A stretch of DNA of 64,000 bases from Paenibacillus endophyticus (lineage in GTDB: Bacteria > Bacillota > Bacilli > Paenibacillales > Paenibacillaceae), in NCBI RefSeq assembly GCF_014192395.1, contig NZ_JACHXW010000004.1, positions 225,331 through 289,330 on the forward strand. Reading direction: 5' to 3'. Under the pieces are notes generated by a model. That model worked only from the letters and a program-made list of their open reading frames with translations, ran no database searches and was not told where the DNA came from. Made by a program: the position numbers and the translations under genes. This document shows, in pieces, positions 17,437-24,163 of this stretch. Each line of letters begins with the position of its first letter. Within the stretch, counting starts at the first letter, position 1.

Positions 17437-18012
17437 CTACTTATCTAATATTTTTTTAGAAACGTTGGCAATCCGATACAGCTTTTTTTTGTCAGTTGAA
17501 GTCCTAGCAAGTACCCTTAGCCCCAGCAGCATATTGTGTAAACTTTCGGCAAGCTCTTCCGCTTTTAAACTTGAAGTGAATTCACCTGATTGCTTTCCTT
17601 TTTGAATAATACCTGTTAGAAGCTGCTCCGATTTAGTAAAGTTATCGTTTACTTTCGTCTCTACCTCACCATCCCGCGAGGCAAGCTCGACAGCCATATT
17701 TACAAATAGGCAGCCTGGAGGACTGTCTTCAACGCCTTCGATCATGAAATCGAACATGAAACCAATTGCCTGTGTAGGGCTTGCTCCGAGTAAACCTGAA
17801 TGAAGTTCCGAGTTGACCAGCTTGCTGTAACGGTCAATCGCTGTCAGGTATAGTTTATGTTTATCTCCAAATGTATCATACAAGCTTCTGCGATGAATGC
17901 CCATACACTCGATAAGATCATTTATTGACGTTTTTTCATACCCTTGTTCCCAAAACAGCTTCATGGCCTTAAACAATACTGCATCCTCATCAAACTCTTT
18001 TGCCCTCGCCAC
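17437..18012 (-). CDS. TetR/AcrR family transcriptional regulator
   Basis: 191 residues. The N-terminal HTH has the TetR pattern: KAMKLFWEQGYEKTSINDLIECMGIHRRSLYDTFGDK, that is helix 1, the turn GYEKTSI, and recognition helix ending in LYDTFGDK (segments listed in order, about residues 13-49). The C-terminal half is a ligand/dimer domain containing PPGCLFVNMAVEL, typical of the AcrR_C group that includes RutR/YxaF-like repressors. GTG at 18012 is chosen with GAGGAGG 10 bases upstream; another GTG 9 bases earlier is too close. The same operator half-site occurs twice in its own promoter, so autoregulation is very likely. Confidence 0.9.
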   Translation of the reverse strand: MARAKEFDEDAVLFKAMKLFWEQGYEKTSINDLIECMGIHRRSLYDTFGDKHKLYLTAIDRYSKLVNSELHSGLLGASPTQAIGFMFDFMIEGVEDSPPGCLFVNMAVELASRDGEVETKVNDNFTKSEQLLTGIIQKGKQSGEFTSSLKAEELAESLHNMLLGLRVLARTSTDKKKLYRIANVSKKILDK

Positions 18013-18037
18013 TTTGCTCACCCCTCCTCTAGAAATG

Positions 18038-18091
18038 ATAGTAACATATCGAGAACGATCGGTAAAGAATTATTTTTTACTGATCGTTCTC
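18038..18091 (-). promoter_or_regulatory. tetR promoter with inverted operator half-sites
   Basis: GAGAACGATC (18051-18060) and its inverse GATCGTTCTC (18082-18091) flank an AT-rich centre, with arms extended by GGTAAA/TTTACT. On the minus strand -35 TTTACC (18066-18061), 17-base spacer and -10 TACTAT (18043-18038); the downstream half-site lies in the spacer. Confidence 0.7.
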
Positions 18092-18112
18092 ATAAATACT
18101 ACTTTAGTTTGC

Positions 18113-18847
18113 TTAGAAAAACTCAGACTCAACCGAACCAGTTCTCTTATTCTGTCCAACTTCGTTCCATAATTCAGACCAGGGTTTTCCCCGCTTGGAC
18201 CAGCATGATGGAATATGACGAAAATCCTCTGTATACACCGCCAGCAAGTGCTTTGAAATGCATGAAGCGTGGTTTTCTACCAATACCTCTTTGATCTCTG
18301 AAGATTTGACTGGAACAAGCGAGCACATTTTACTTTTAAATAGTGTCAATGGCAGGAACATGTTCGGACTTTTCCTATATAAGCATTTTTGCGGATATCT
18401 CGGTGAGCTTCCCGAATCATATTTCGTTATTTTTATATCCGCATAATGTTCCTGTAGAAATGCAGGAGCATCAAATTCAAGTACGGCAAACGCTTCATTC
18501 TTCTCTCTTTTTGCATACGTTTCAATCATCTTTCTACAATCTCTAATTGTCGGCCAAAAGAACACATGACCATTCAAACAAGCGCGGAACTGCTCCTGTG
18601 TGTATGACGCATCAATCATCTGATCTGGAATTCGAAGATGAGCATTCACAATCACATTTTGATTCCGAAAACCCACCTCTTTTGGTGCTGTACGGCGCTC
18701 CGCATTTGACTGAGGATACAACAATTGACTCGAGTACAAAGAATCGAATTGTGAAATCACGCTTAAATTTTTCACTCTTGTGAAATGATATAACCTTTTT
18801 CTTCCCTTGGCTTTAGTCACATCCGCAATGATCTCTTTCTTCAACAT
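18113..18847 (-). CDS. Uncharacterised protein, possible DUF7002/ADP-ribosyltransferase-like fold
   Basis: 244 residues. The N-terminus RLYHFTRVKNLSVISQFDSL has the pattern Y-H-(F/I)-T-x-x-x-N-L-x-x-I that opens DarT/DUF4433-like and DUF7002 proteins, and further on FFWPTIRDCRKMIETY and AVLEFDAPAFL resemble the later strands of that fold. A clear catalytic glutamate cannot be placed. The family assignment is tentative and the enzymatic role unknown. The start ATG at 18847 follows AGGGGTG. The gene stands alone between the tetR promoter and a sporulation microprotein gene. Confidence 0.5.
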   Translation of the reverse strand: MLKKEIIADVTKAKGRKRLYHFTRVKNLSVISQFDSLYSSQLLYPQSNAERRTAPKEVGFRNQNVIVNAHLRIPDQMIDASYTQEQFRACLNGHVFFWPTIRDCRKMIETYAKREKNEAFAVLEFDAPAFLQEHYADIKITKYDSGSSPRYPQKCLYRKSPNMFLPLTLFKSKMCSLVPVKSSEIKEVLVENHASCISKHLLAVYTEDFRHIPSCWSKRGKPWSELWNEVGQNKRTGSVESEFF

Positions 18848-19014
18848 CTCTCTCACCCCTGAAGCTCCCTTTCTTATTAGGATGCCTTATTATGAATGCG
18901 TTCAAACGATTCGATTGTCACGGATGATTTGCCACCGGAACAAACACCCAATCATAAAGGAAACTTTCGGCATACATTACTGAGTACTCAACATGCAAGG
19001 AGGTGCTGTATACT

Positions 19015-19125
19015 ATGTCCGGTCTTGTAGGTGGTGCTTTCAATAACACTGGAACGATCCTTGTGCTTTTCATCCTATTGGTGATAATCGCTTGTAGCTG
19101 TGGAGTATTTGGCGGAGGCTACTAA
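19015..19125 (+). CDS. YjcZ-type sporulation microprotein
   Basis: A 36-residue protein: a short Gly-rich start (MSGLVGGAFNNTG), one hydrophobic helix (ILVLFILLVIIACSC) and the tail GVFGGGY. The helix-plus-Gly/Tyr tail is the YjcZ/YwdN family signature of small spore or coat proteins in Bacilli. AGGAGGTG lies 9 bases upstream of the ATG and a hairpin terminator follows, which supports expression as a separate gene. Confidence 0.85.
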   Translation: MSGLVGGAFNNTGTILVLFILLVIIACSCGVFGGGY

Positions 19126-19136
19126 TAGCAAAAACT

Positions 19137-19165
19137 TGGCTCTCATAATCTGAGGGCCATTTTCA
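19137..19165 (+). terminator. Terminator after the YjcZ-type gene
   Basis: TGGCTCTCA (19137-19145) and TGAGGGCCA (19151-19159) form a stem with one mismatch, loop TAATC, followed by TTTTC. Confidence 0.65.
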
Positions 19166-19303
19166 TGTTTGGAAGCCGATTTTAACATTCCTAATTCGCT
19201 TAACTTTTAATATTTGTTAAATTTTTCTCATTGATGTTTCACGCTGATAAATAGTGGGTAAATATGATTCTCAATAAATCAATTTCCTTTGGAGGCACGG
19301 ATA

Positions 19304-19498
19304 ATGGTTGAAGAAGAAACGTTTTATTGCATGATTTGCGAAGAGGTTCATGGACGTGCCGAAGTTCGATTCCTATATAAAACGGCCTTTAAAGCAACCA
19401 GATCCAATCATATGTCTGTAGGGATTTGCATGAAGTACAGTAAATGCTTAGAATCAAATCAACAGGATCTGAATTGTGAGAAAATCGGTTTAAGTTAA
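19304..19498 (+). CDS. Small hypothetical Cys-containing protein
   Basis: 64 residues with an N-terminal FYCMICEEVHG knuckle (C-x-x-C) and two further Cys in its C-terminal half (GICMKYSKC), which could bind one zinc ion. I do not recognise a family. The ATG at 19304 is preferred, with GGAGG 8 bases before it. It precedes a VOC-family gene by 59 bases on the same strand, so the two may be cotranscribed. Confidence 0.55.
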   Translation: MVEEETFYCMICEEVHGRAEVRFLYKTAFKATRSNHMSVGICMKYSKCLESNQQDLNCEKIGLS

Positions 19499-19557
19499 AC
19501 CCTCGATTAGAATACCAGGACAAGCCATTACATAAAAACCGTGAAGGAGTCTTGAAC

Positions 19558-19986
19558 ATGTCGCTTGAGATTTATTTGAATTTTAATGGAAATTGCCGTG
19601 AAGCTGCAACGTTTTATGCTGAAGTATTCGGATCTGAAGTCACACACCTCGCAACCTTTGGTGATATGCCGCCAAACCCTGAGTATCCGCTGCCCGACGA
19701 AGCAAAGTCATTAATCATGCACGCCAGAGTCAATATTATGGGAAAGATCGTCATGTTCTCTGATGTGTTTCCTGGCATGCCCTTTACAGTAGGGAATCAT
19801 ATCCATTTAACCATAGTCAGCCAAGATGAACAGCAAACAAGAAGCCTTTTCGAAAAACTTTCAGAGGGCGGGAAAGTTACTATGGAGCTTCAATCAACTT
19901 TTTGGAGCAAAAGTTATGGTCAACTTACCGATCGATTCGGTATCGAATGGCAAGTAAGTTTGGATAGCGAAACGTTTGAAGCTTAG
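19558..19986 (+). CDS. VOC family protein, PhnB-like
   Basis: 142 residues of the vicinal-oxygen-chelate superfamily, PhnB/glyoxalase-like group: LEIYLNFNGNCREAATFYAEVF at the N-terminus, HARVNIMGKIVMFSD in the centre and FWSKSYGQLTDRFGIEWQV near the end. These are the landmarks of the widespread PhnB-like proteins, whose substrate is usually unknown. The ATG at 19558 is preferred to a TTG two codons earlier because AAGGAG is 8 bases upstream. Confidence 0.9.
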   Translation: MSLEIYLNFNGNCREAATFYAEVFGSEVTHLATFGDMPPNPEYPLPDEAKSLIMHARVNIMGKIVMFSDVFPGMPFTVGNHIHLTIVSQDEQQTRSLFEKLSEGGKVTMELQSTFWSKSYGQLTDRFGIEWQVSLDSETFEA

Positions 19987-20057
19987 TTTAAAGCTTTTGC
20001 TATAGAGGAGAAGCATTTGCTGGCGTTTCAGTTGGTGCCTCTCAAAAGCACCACTTC

Positions 20058-20224
20058 TTATGATTCCAATGCTTTCCTCATTCCATCCAGCTTCAGAATC
20101 GTTTTCCAATTTCGCGAAGCTCTGACATATTGATCAAATGATGGCCGCTCACATTGATTCCGCGCAGCAAGCAAAATAAATAGTCATTCGAAGGCTTCTT
20201 CCACCTGTTGATTCGACTAGCCAT
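20058..20224 (-). pseudogene. Remnant of a DUF1697 family gene
   Basis: A 43-residue reading frame (20224-20093) contains LLRGINVSGHHLINMSELRE, which matches the conserved start of DUF1697 proteins (LLRGINVGG..KI.MAELR). It stops early; a shifted frame just beyond reads KLDGMRKALES, resembling the next helix of that family, and then also stops. No remainder of the roughly 180-residue protein is visible. The stretch 19987-20368 holds nothing else that I can support. Confidence 0.55.
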
Positions 20225-20368
20225 CGCCATTTTCCGTCAAAGAATCCTAAAATCTGCTCCTATCGTTTGACATACTTTTTCAGTTAAATCATATATTCTT
20301 GTGTTGTTCTTATGCAAGTTCATAATAATATATGCCAACTATATTTATACAGAAAGAGGAGATTGCTC

Positions 20369-20662
20369 ATGCTGATTAAAAAGAAAACAGACATTCATTT
20401 TATTTTAGACCATTTTCAAGAATTATCACAGTGGGACAGCGAAGGTCAGAAATTTTATCTCGTATTCGAAGACCGTAAACGTGGCGGCCAATGGACATTG
20501 ATGAGTTATGGCGAGGAACGATTCAGCGTGCATGGGCTTGGACAAGACTATTCGGATTGCCAGGAGTACTTTTTTGAAGAACAAGCTGAAATCTTATCCT
20601 TTCTATGGCAGAACCGAGCTGCTTTCAACGCTGCTCTGAAACCAACGTCTATGTGCAGCTAA
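20369..20662 (+). CDS. Hypothetical protein
   Basis: 97 residues, acidic, rich in aromatic residues (KFYLVFEDRKRGGQWTLMSY), predicted as a small alpha/beta protein without signal or membrane segment. I do not recognise a family. It has a convincing ribosome site (AGAGGAG, 9 bases before the ATG) and is followed by a strong bidirectional terminator, which together support that it is a real gene. Confidence 0.6.
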   Translation: MLIKKKTDIHFILDHFQELSQWDSEGQKFYLVFEDRKRGGQWTLMSYGEERFSVHGLGQDYSDCQEYFFEEQAEILSFLWQNRAAFNAALKPTSMCS

Positions 20663-20713
20663 AAAGACTGGGTGGCATACCGTTTATGATCGATATGTTC
20701 ATTTATAAATAAC

Positions 20714-20745
20714 AAAAAACACACCAATTATTGCGTGTGTTTTTT
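20714..20745. terminator. Bidirectional terminator
   Basis: AAAAAACACAC (20714-20724) pairs with GTGTGTTTTTT (20735-20745), giving a stem with U runs on both strands between convergent genes ending at 20662 and 20758. Confidence 0.88.
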
Positions 20746-20757
20746 GAATGTTTCTTC

Positions 20758-21657
20758 CTATGCCTTACCATTCAATCTTTGCTGCAGCATGGAAGCAAGA
20801 TCCGCCGTATTCTCCCACATTAATGGACGAATCGGGTGCGAGCGAACAGTGAGCTCTGCATGGTTGCTGCTTCTCATGGTCCATATGACTGGTATATTTT
20901 TACCGAGCCCATAACCAGCAGCAAAATATACCTCAGGTGAATGCTCTGTAATATCAGCGATCATAACCTTGCTTTCTGCGTATTCAAGTAATGATTGTGT
21001 CTCCAATTGCTCGGGGCGCGATTGCTGAAGCAGTCTTGGCAGAAATCCGCATTGCTCTATTTTTGGAAAAATGTCTTCCAGCCATGTACTGCGCGTATCC
21101 TCATCATCAGGCAGCAAAACACAGCATGATTTGAGCTTTCTCCCCCCAGCGCTTGCTGCTGCAGTGTTCCAGCCTTTATCCGTCAGCTTGAAGCTCAGTC
21201 CTTCCCTAATCAGCAGCTGTGCTTCTTTGAGTTTCTCGATAATGTAGACCAGCTCTTGCAAGTTCGGAGAATACGTCAAATTGAAATGATTGCTTAACGG
21301 TTGTATGAGTATAGAATCCTCAGGCCCTTCCGCGTTGCGATAAATAAACTGAAGCAGCCGGTTTTCCTTATCCTCGATTGTTACCGGAATTATCGCTGCA
21401 TCCTCGATTGCTTCTATTTCTTCCATTCCAAGCAGTACCTTTTCTCCGCAGTCTGTCTTCTCTCTTATATAGCCCGAAATAAGTGAAAATCGTTTGTTCT
21501 TAACCGTATATGGCAACGAATGAATCGTTAGATAATGGTCGCTTTTCAAACCATAAAAGCTATTCGGCGCGCAATGGCATCCTAGAAAATGGACATGCTC
21601 TCCCTTTTGCTCTACAGGTACAAATTCCGAACAAAATAAGCATCTTTTTTTCTCCAT
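20758..21657 (-). CDS. Zinc-knuckle / winged-helix / nucleoside-deoxyribosyltransferase-like protein
   Basis: 299 residues in three parts. An N-terminal Cys cluster (Cys6, Cys9, Cys27, Cys29) looks like a zinc knuckle. The middle ends in a helix-turn pattern LVYIIEKLKEAQLLI then FKLTDKGW (about 137-163), as in winged helices. The C-terminal part (about 176-295) follows the NDT/TIR-like Rossmann fold: strand CCVLL, then VMIADITEHSPEVYF (231-245) and GYGLGKNIPVIW. In the commoner family the last segment reads YFEAGFA; here it is YFAAGYG, so the usual catalytic Glu is Ala246. The role is unknown; relatives are discussed in nucleotide sensing and defence. Start ATG 21657 follows AAGGGG at 9 bases. 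Confidence 0.65.
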   Translation of the reverse strand: MEKKRCLFCSEFVPVEQKGEHVHFLGCHCAPNSFYGLKSDHYLTIHSLPYTVKNKRFSLISGYIREKTDCGEKVLLGMEEIEAIEDAAIIPVTIEDKENRLLQFIYRNAEGPEDSILIQPLSNHFNLTYSPNLQELVYIIEKLKEAQLLIREGLSFKLTDKGWNTAAASAGGRKLKSCCVLLPDDEDTRSTWLEDIFPKIEQCGFLPRLLQQSRPEQLETQSLLEYAESKVMIADITEHSPEVYFAAGYGLGKNIPVIWTMRSSNHAELTVRSHPIRPLMWENTADLASMLQQRLNGKA

Positions 21658-21817
21658 GCAAATCATCCCCTTTATTCCTTAGCTTTCGCACATTTTAGCT
21701 GATATGAGGGGGATTATGGGATTAGTATTTTTTAATATGCCAATTTCATCCTACTAAATGATGAGGATAATCAATAATTGATTAATCACTTATTTTACAT
21801 TAAAAAAAGAAAAGAGG

Positions 21818-22201
21818 CTACTCATCGACCTTGTTGCACGCCTTAATCATTCGATAAAGCTCTTCTGTTTCTACATTTCGATCTTTCATTTCGCGGTATA
21901 TATCACTTAACGGAGGTGGCGCTGCATATTCCCTCATCACACTCATACTCTGTTCATCATAACTACTGTCATTTTGGATATATCTACCATAACCATTTTT
22001 TCTTGGCTCAAGCGCATGTTGACTACGGTTAAGCCTGAGCACCAGAAATAGAACAGATGCTGTAAGGAGCATCATAGCTCCTGATTTCATATCCTCAGTG
22101 AGACCGATCACAAAAACTGAAAAGAGTATCGCCGGAACTCCAAACAGGAATACAGCAAAATAGAGCAGTACCTTCGCAACAGCATTTCCTATATGGCTCA
22201 T
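21818..22201 (-). CDS. Hypothetical membrane protein
   Basis: 127 residues with two hydrophobic helices (about 8-32 and 38-55) and a charged C-terminal tail with a Pro/Tyr-rich turn (REYAAPPPLSDIYREM). No family is recognised. The start is well supported by GAGAGGAG 6 bases upstream. It lies 60 bases downstream of the thioesterase gene on the same strand and could be cotranscribed. Confidence 0.55.
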   Translation of the reverse strand: MSHIGNAVAKVLLYFAVFLFGVPAILFSVFVIGLTEDMKSGAMMLLTASVLFLVLRLNRSQHALEPRKNGYGRYIQNDSSYDEQSMSVMREYAAPPPLSDIYREMKDRNVETEELYRMIKACNKVDE

Positions 22202-22261
22202 GGCAAACTCCTCTCCCAGCAGCCCGCTTTGTATAACGTATGAAGCAATAGGTTATCCCTA

Positions 22262-22876
22262 TTACCATTCAACACCCCAAGCCGATTCATATCCTTTATT
22301 AGCAGATTGTCCAGATACCGGCGGCGCATATACATTCTTAATGGCGGAGTCCGTACCCATGTAGTTAGCAAAATGTTTGCTTTCCTGCCTGCGAATGCGG
22401 CGCGCTTCCTTTCGTTCAGGTGCCGTATCGAATAGCAGTCTCTCTTCATCGGAAAGCGCGTTTACACCTGGTACCTCTACCGGCTTGCCATCATCGCCTA
22501 GCGCGACAAACGTTAAGAATGAAGTAGCACACACTTTCCGTTTCCCGGTCAGCAAATCCTCCGTCACGACACGAACGAAAACCTCCATTGAGGTTTTATG
22601 CGACCACGTGACGAACGCAGATAAGCTTACTGCATCGCCTTTCTTTACTGGATAGAGAAAATCTACAGAATCCGTAGACGCTGTCACAACGGGACGGCGT
22701 GAATGCTTGGTTGCAGCAATCGTAGCCACATCGTCAATGTAGGCCATTAGCTTGCCGCCAAAAATCGTGCCATGATGATTCGTATCCGGTGGAAGTACGA
22801 TCGACTCTTTTATGGTTAGCGAATCTGAAGCGGGACGGGATGCATGGGGTATGGCAACTTTACTTAATATGTTCAT
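22262..22876 (-). CDS. Acyl-CoA thioesterase, hotdog fold (YkhA-like)
   Basis: 204 residues. The hotdog active-site segment reads NHHGTIFGGKLMAYIDDVA, the HG-x-x-FGG signature of hexameric YciA/YkhA/BACH-type acyl-CoA hydrolases, followed by VDFLYPVKKGDAV. It cleaves acyl-CoA to fatty acid and CoA in the cytoplasm. The ATG at 22876 is chosen for its ribosome site. It is divergent from a LysR gene across a region with a large dyad, which suggests that the regulator controls it. Confidence 0.92.
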   Translation of the reverse strand: MNILSKVAIPHASRPASDSLTIKESIVLPPDTNHHGTIFGGKLMAYIDDVATIAATKHSRRPVVTASTDSVDFLYPVKKGDAVSLSAFVTWSHKTSMEVFVRVVTEDLLTGKRKVCATSFLTFVALGDDGKPVEVPGVNALSDEERLLFDTAPERKEARRIRRQESKHFANYMGTDSAIKNVYAPPVSGQSANKGYESAWGVEW

Positions 22877-22937
22877 GGAAACACCTTTTCCTTCAATCAA
22901 TTTGTTAGAGCTAAGTTTACACCCCGCAGACATATAG

Positions 22938-22998
22938 GTAAAATACATATATCGAATAGTTGGCATTCCTTTTAACTATAGATGCATATATATTTTAC
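22938..22998. promoter_or_regulatory. Large imperfect dyad between thioesterase and LysR genes
   Basis: Outer arms GTAAAATACATATAT (22938-22952) and ATATATATTTTAC (22986-22998) match with a two-base deletion, and inner arms ATAGTT (22956-22961) and AACTAT (22974-22979) are perfect. The layout resembles a LysR-type recognition site in a divergent promoter. Confidence 0.5.
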
Positions 22999-23015
22999 GC
23001 AGAGGAGATGCCCTT

Positions 23016-23918
23016 ATGGACCTTAAGCAATTGACATATTTTGTTGCGGTGGCTGAAGCGGGAAGCTTCACACAAGCAGCACGAGCGCTACATCTCAGCC
23101 AGCCCTCTCTTTCCAAAATGGTAAGGCTGCTTGAAGAGGAGCTTGGCGTACAACTGATTGACCGGTCTGCCAAGCAAATCACCTTAACAGACGCCGGCAT
23201 GTCCATCTTGCGATCGGCTAAACCCATTATTCAATCATTCGAGGATATGTCGAGTGAGCTGGAGGAGGTTGTTTCCCTCAAGAAGGGTACGCTTCGCCTT
23301 GGCATACCGCCTATGGTCGGAAGCTATTTTTTGCCATCTGTCATTGAAAAATTTCTAACCCATTATCCTCAAATCAAGCTGCAGATCATCGAACAAGGCG
23401 GCAAAAGCCTTGAGCAGGATATTCTTCAAGGCGACTTGGATTTCAGCATGGTCATCCTCCCGATTAAAGATATGGAAAGATACCATGTATTGCCGTGCAT
23501 GAACGAAAACCTAAGATTGGTTGTTCACCTTGAGCACCCGTTAGCACTCATGAACAAAGCTCAGCTCTCGCAGCTGGAGCGTGAATCCTTCATCATGTTC
23601 CGCAGCGATTTCACGATCCAGCAGGTCATTAAGGAGCACTGTGAAGCAGCAGGCTTCGAGCCGAGAATTGTATTCGAGAGCTCTCAGTGGGATTTCATGA
23701 CGGAAATGGTCGCCGCCAAGTATGGCATAACCTTACTGCCTGAAGGGATTTGCATGCAATTGGACAGCAATCGATTTCACACGCTATCCATTGAGAAGCC
23801 CGCCATTCCTTGGCAATTGTCTATGATCTGGCGGAACGACAAATATTTATCCTTCGCGTCGAAGGAATGGATTCGATTTGTTGAAGCTGAGCTCGGAGAA
23901 CATAGCCTTGAGCAATAA
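23016..23918 (+). CDS. LysR family transcriptional regulator (CidR/YwbI-like)
   Basis: 300 residues. The N-terminal winged HTH is classic: FVAVAEAGSFTQAARALHLS, then QPSLSKMVRLLEEELGVQL and TDAG. The remaining 210 residues form the periplasmic-binding-like effector domain (RLGIPPMVGSYFLP, YGITLLPEGI). The effector is unknown. GAGGAG stands about 8 bases before the ATG. It is divergent from the acyl-CoA thioesterase gene, its most likely target besides itself. Confidence 0.92.
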   Translation: MDLKQLTYFVAVAEAGSFTQAARALHLSQPSLSKMVRLLEEELGVQLIDRSAKQITLTDAGMSILRSAKPIIQSFEDMSSELEEVVSLKKGTLRLGIPPMVGSYFLPSVIEKFLTHYPQIKLQIIEQGGKSLEQDILQGDLDFSMVILPIKDMERYHVLPCMNENLRLVVHLEHPLALMNKAQLSQLERESFIMFRSDFTIQQVIKEHCEAAGFEPRIVFESSQWDFMTEMVAAKYGITLLPEGICMQLDSNRFHTLSIEKPAIPWQLSMIWRNDKYLSFASKEWIRFVEAELGEHSLEQ

Positions 23919-24096
23919 AATAATAATCCTGATGCGCAGCTTGACCGTGAGAGCCAGGCTCTTTATAGAAAAACATACTTTGCACGCATACCGCTTCTTC
24001 TACCTTTATTTGCGCAAGTGTTCTGCGTACAATGGGTAATTTCATGGCCTGACGTGAGAAGCTGTCATGCTGATGCGGATTAAACAAAAAACGAGC
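23910..24096 (-). pseudogene. Remnant of a phytanoyl-CoA dioxygenase (PhyH) gene
   Basis: The minus-strand frame carries NPHQHDSFSRQAMKLP and then CVQSMFFYKEPGSHGQAAHQ, ending HQDYYFI. This is the iron-binding HxD segment of PhyH-type dioxygenases (QSMFFYKPPG..GQ..HQD.Y). Only about 60 residues remain of roughly 260; the left side runs into the 3' end of the LysR gene and the right side into a terminator hairpin. It is therefore a fragment and not a gene. Confidence 0.65.
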
Positions 24097-24127
24097 CAGC
24101 GCCTCCATCGAGGAGGTACTGGCTCTT
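24093..24127. terminator. Terminator between LysR and TerD-VWA genes
   Basis: GAGCCAG (24093-24099) pairs with CTGGCTC (24119-24125) and an inner CCTCC with GGAGG, followed by TTATTT on the plus strand. It sits between convergent genes. Confidence 0.7.
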
Positions 24128-24163
24128 ATTTGGCTTGGCCTTGATTATCTTTTCCTTTGATTG

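Noticed and set aside
23821..24108. Intact gene for the PhyH-like frame
   Set aside because: Its ATG lies in a terminator stem, its 3' end overlaps the LysR gene, and most of the family domain is missing.
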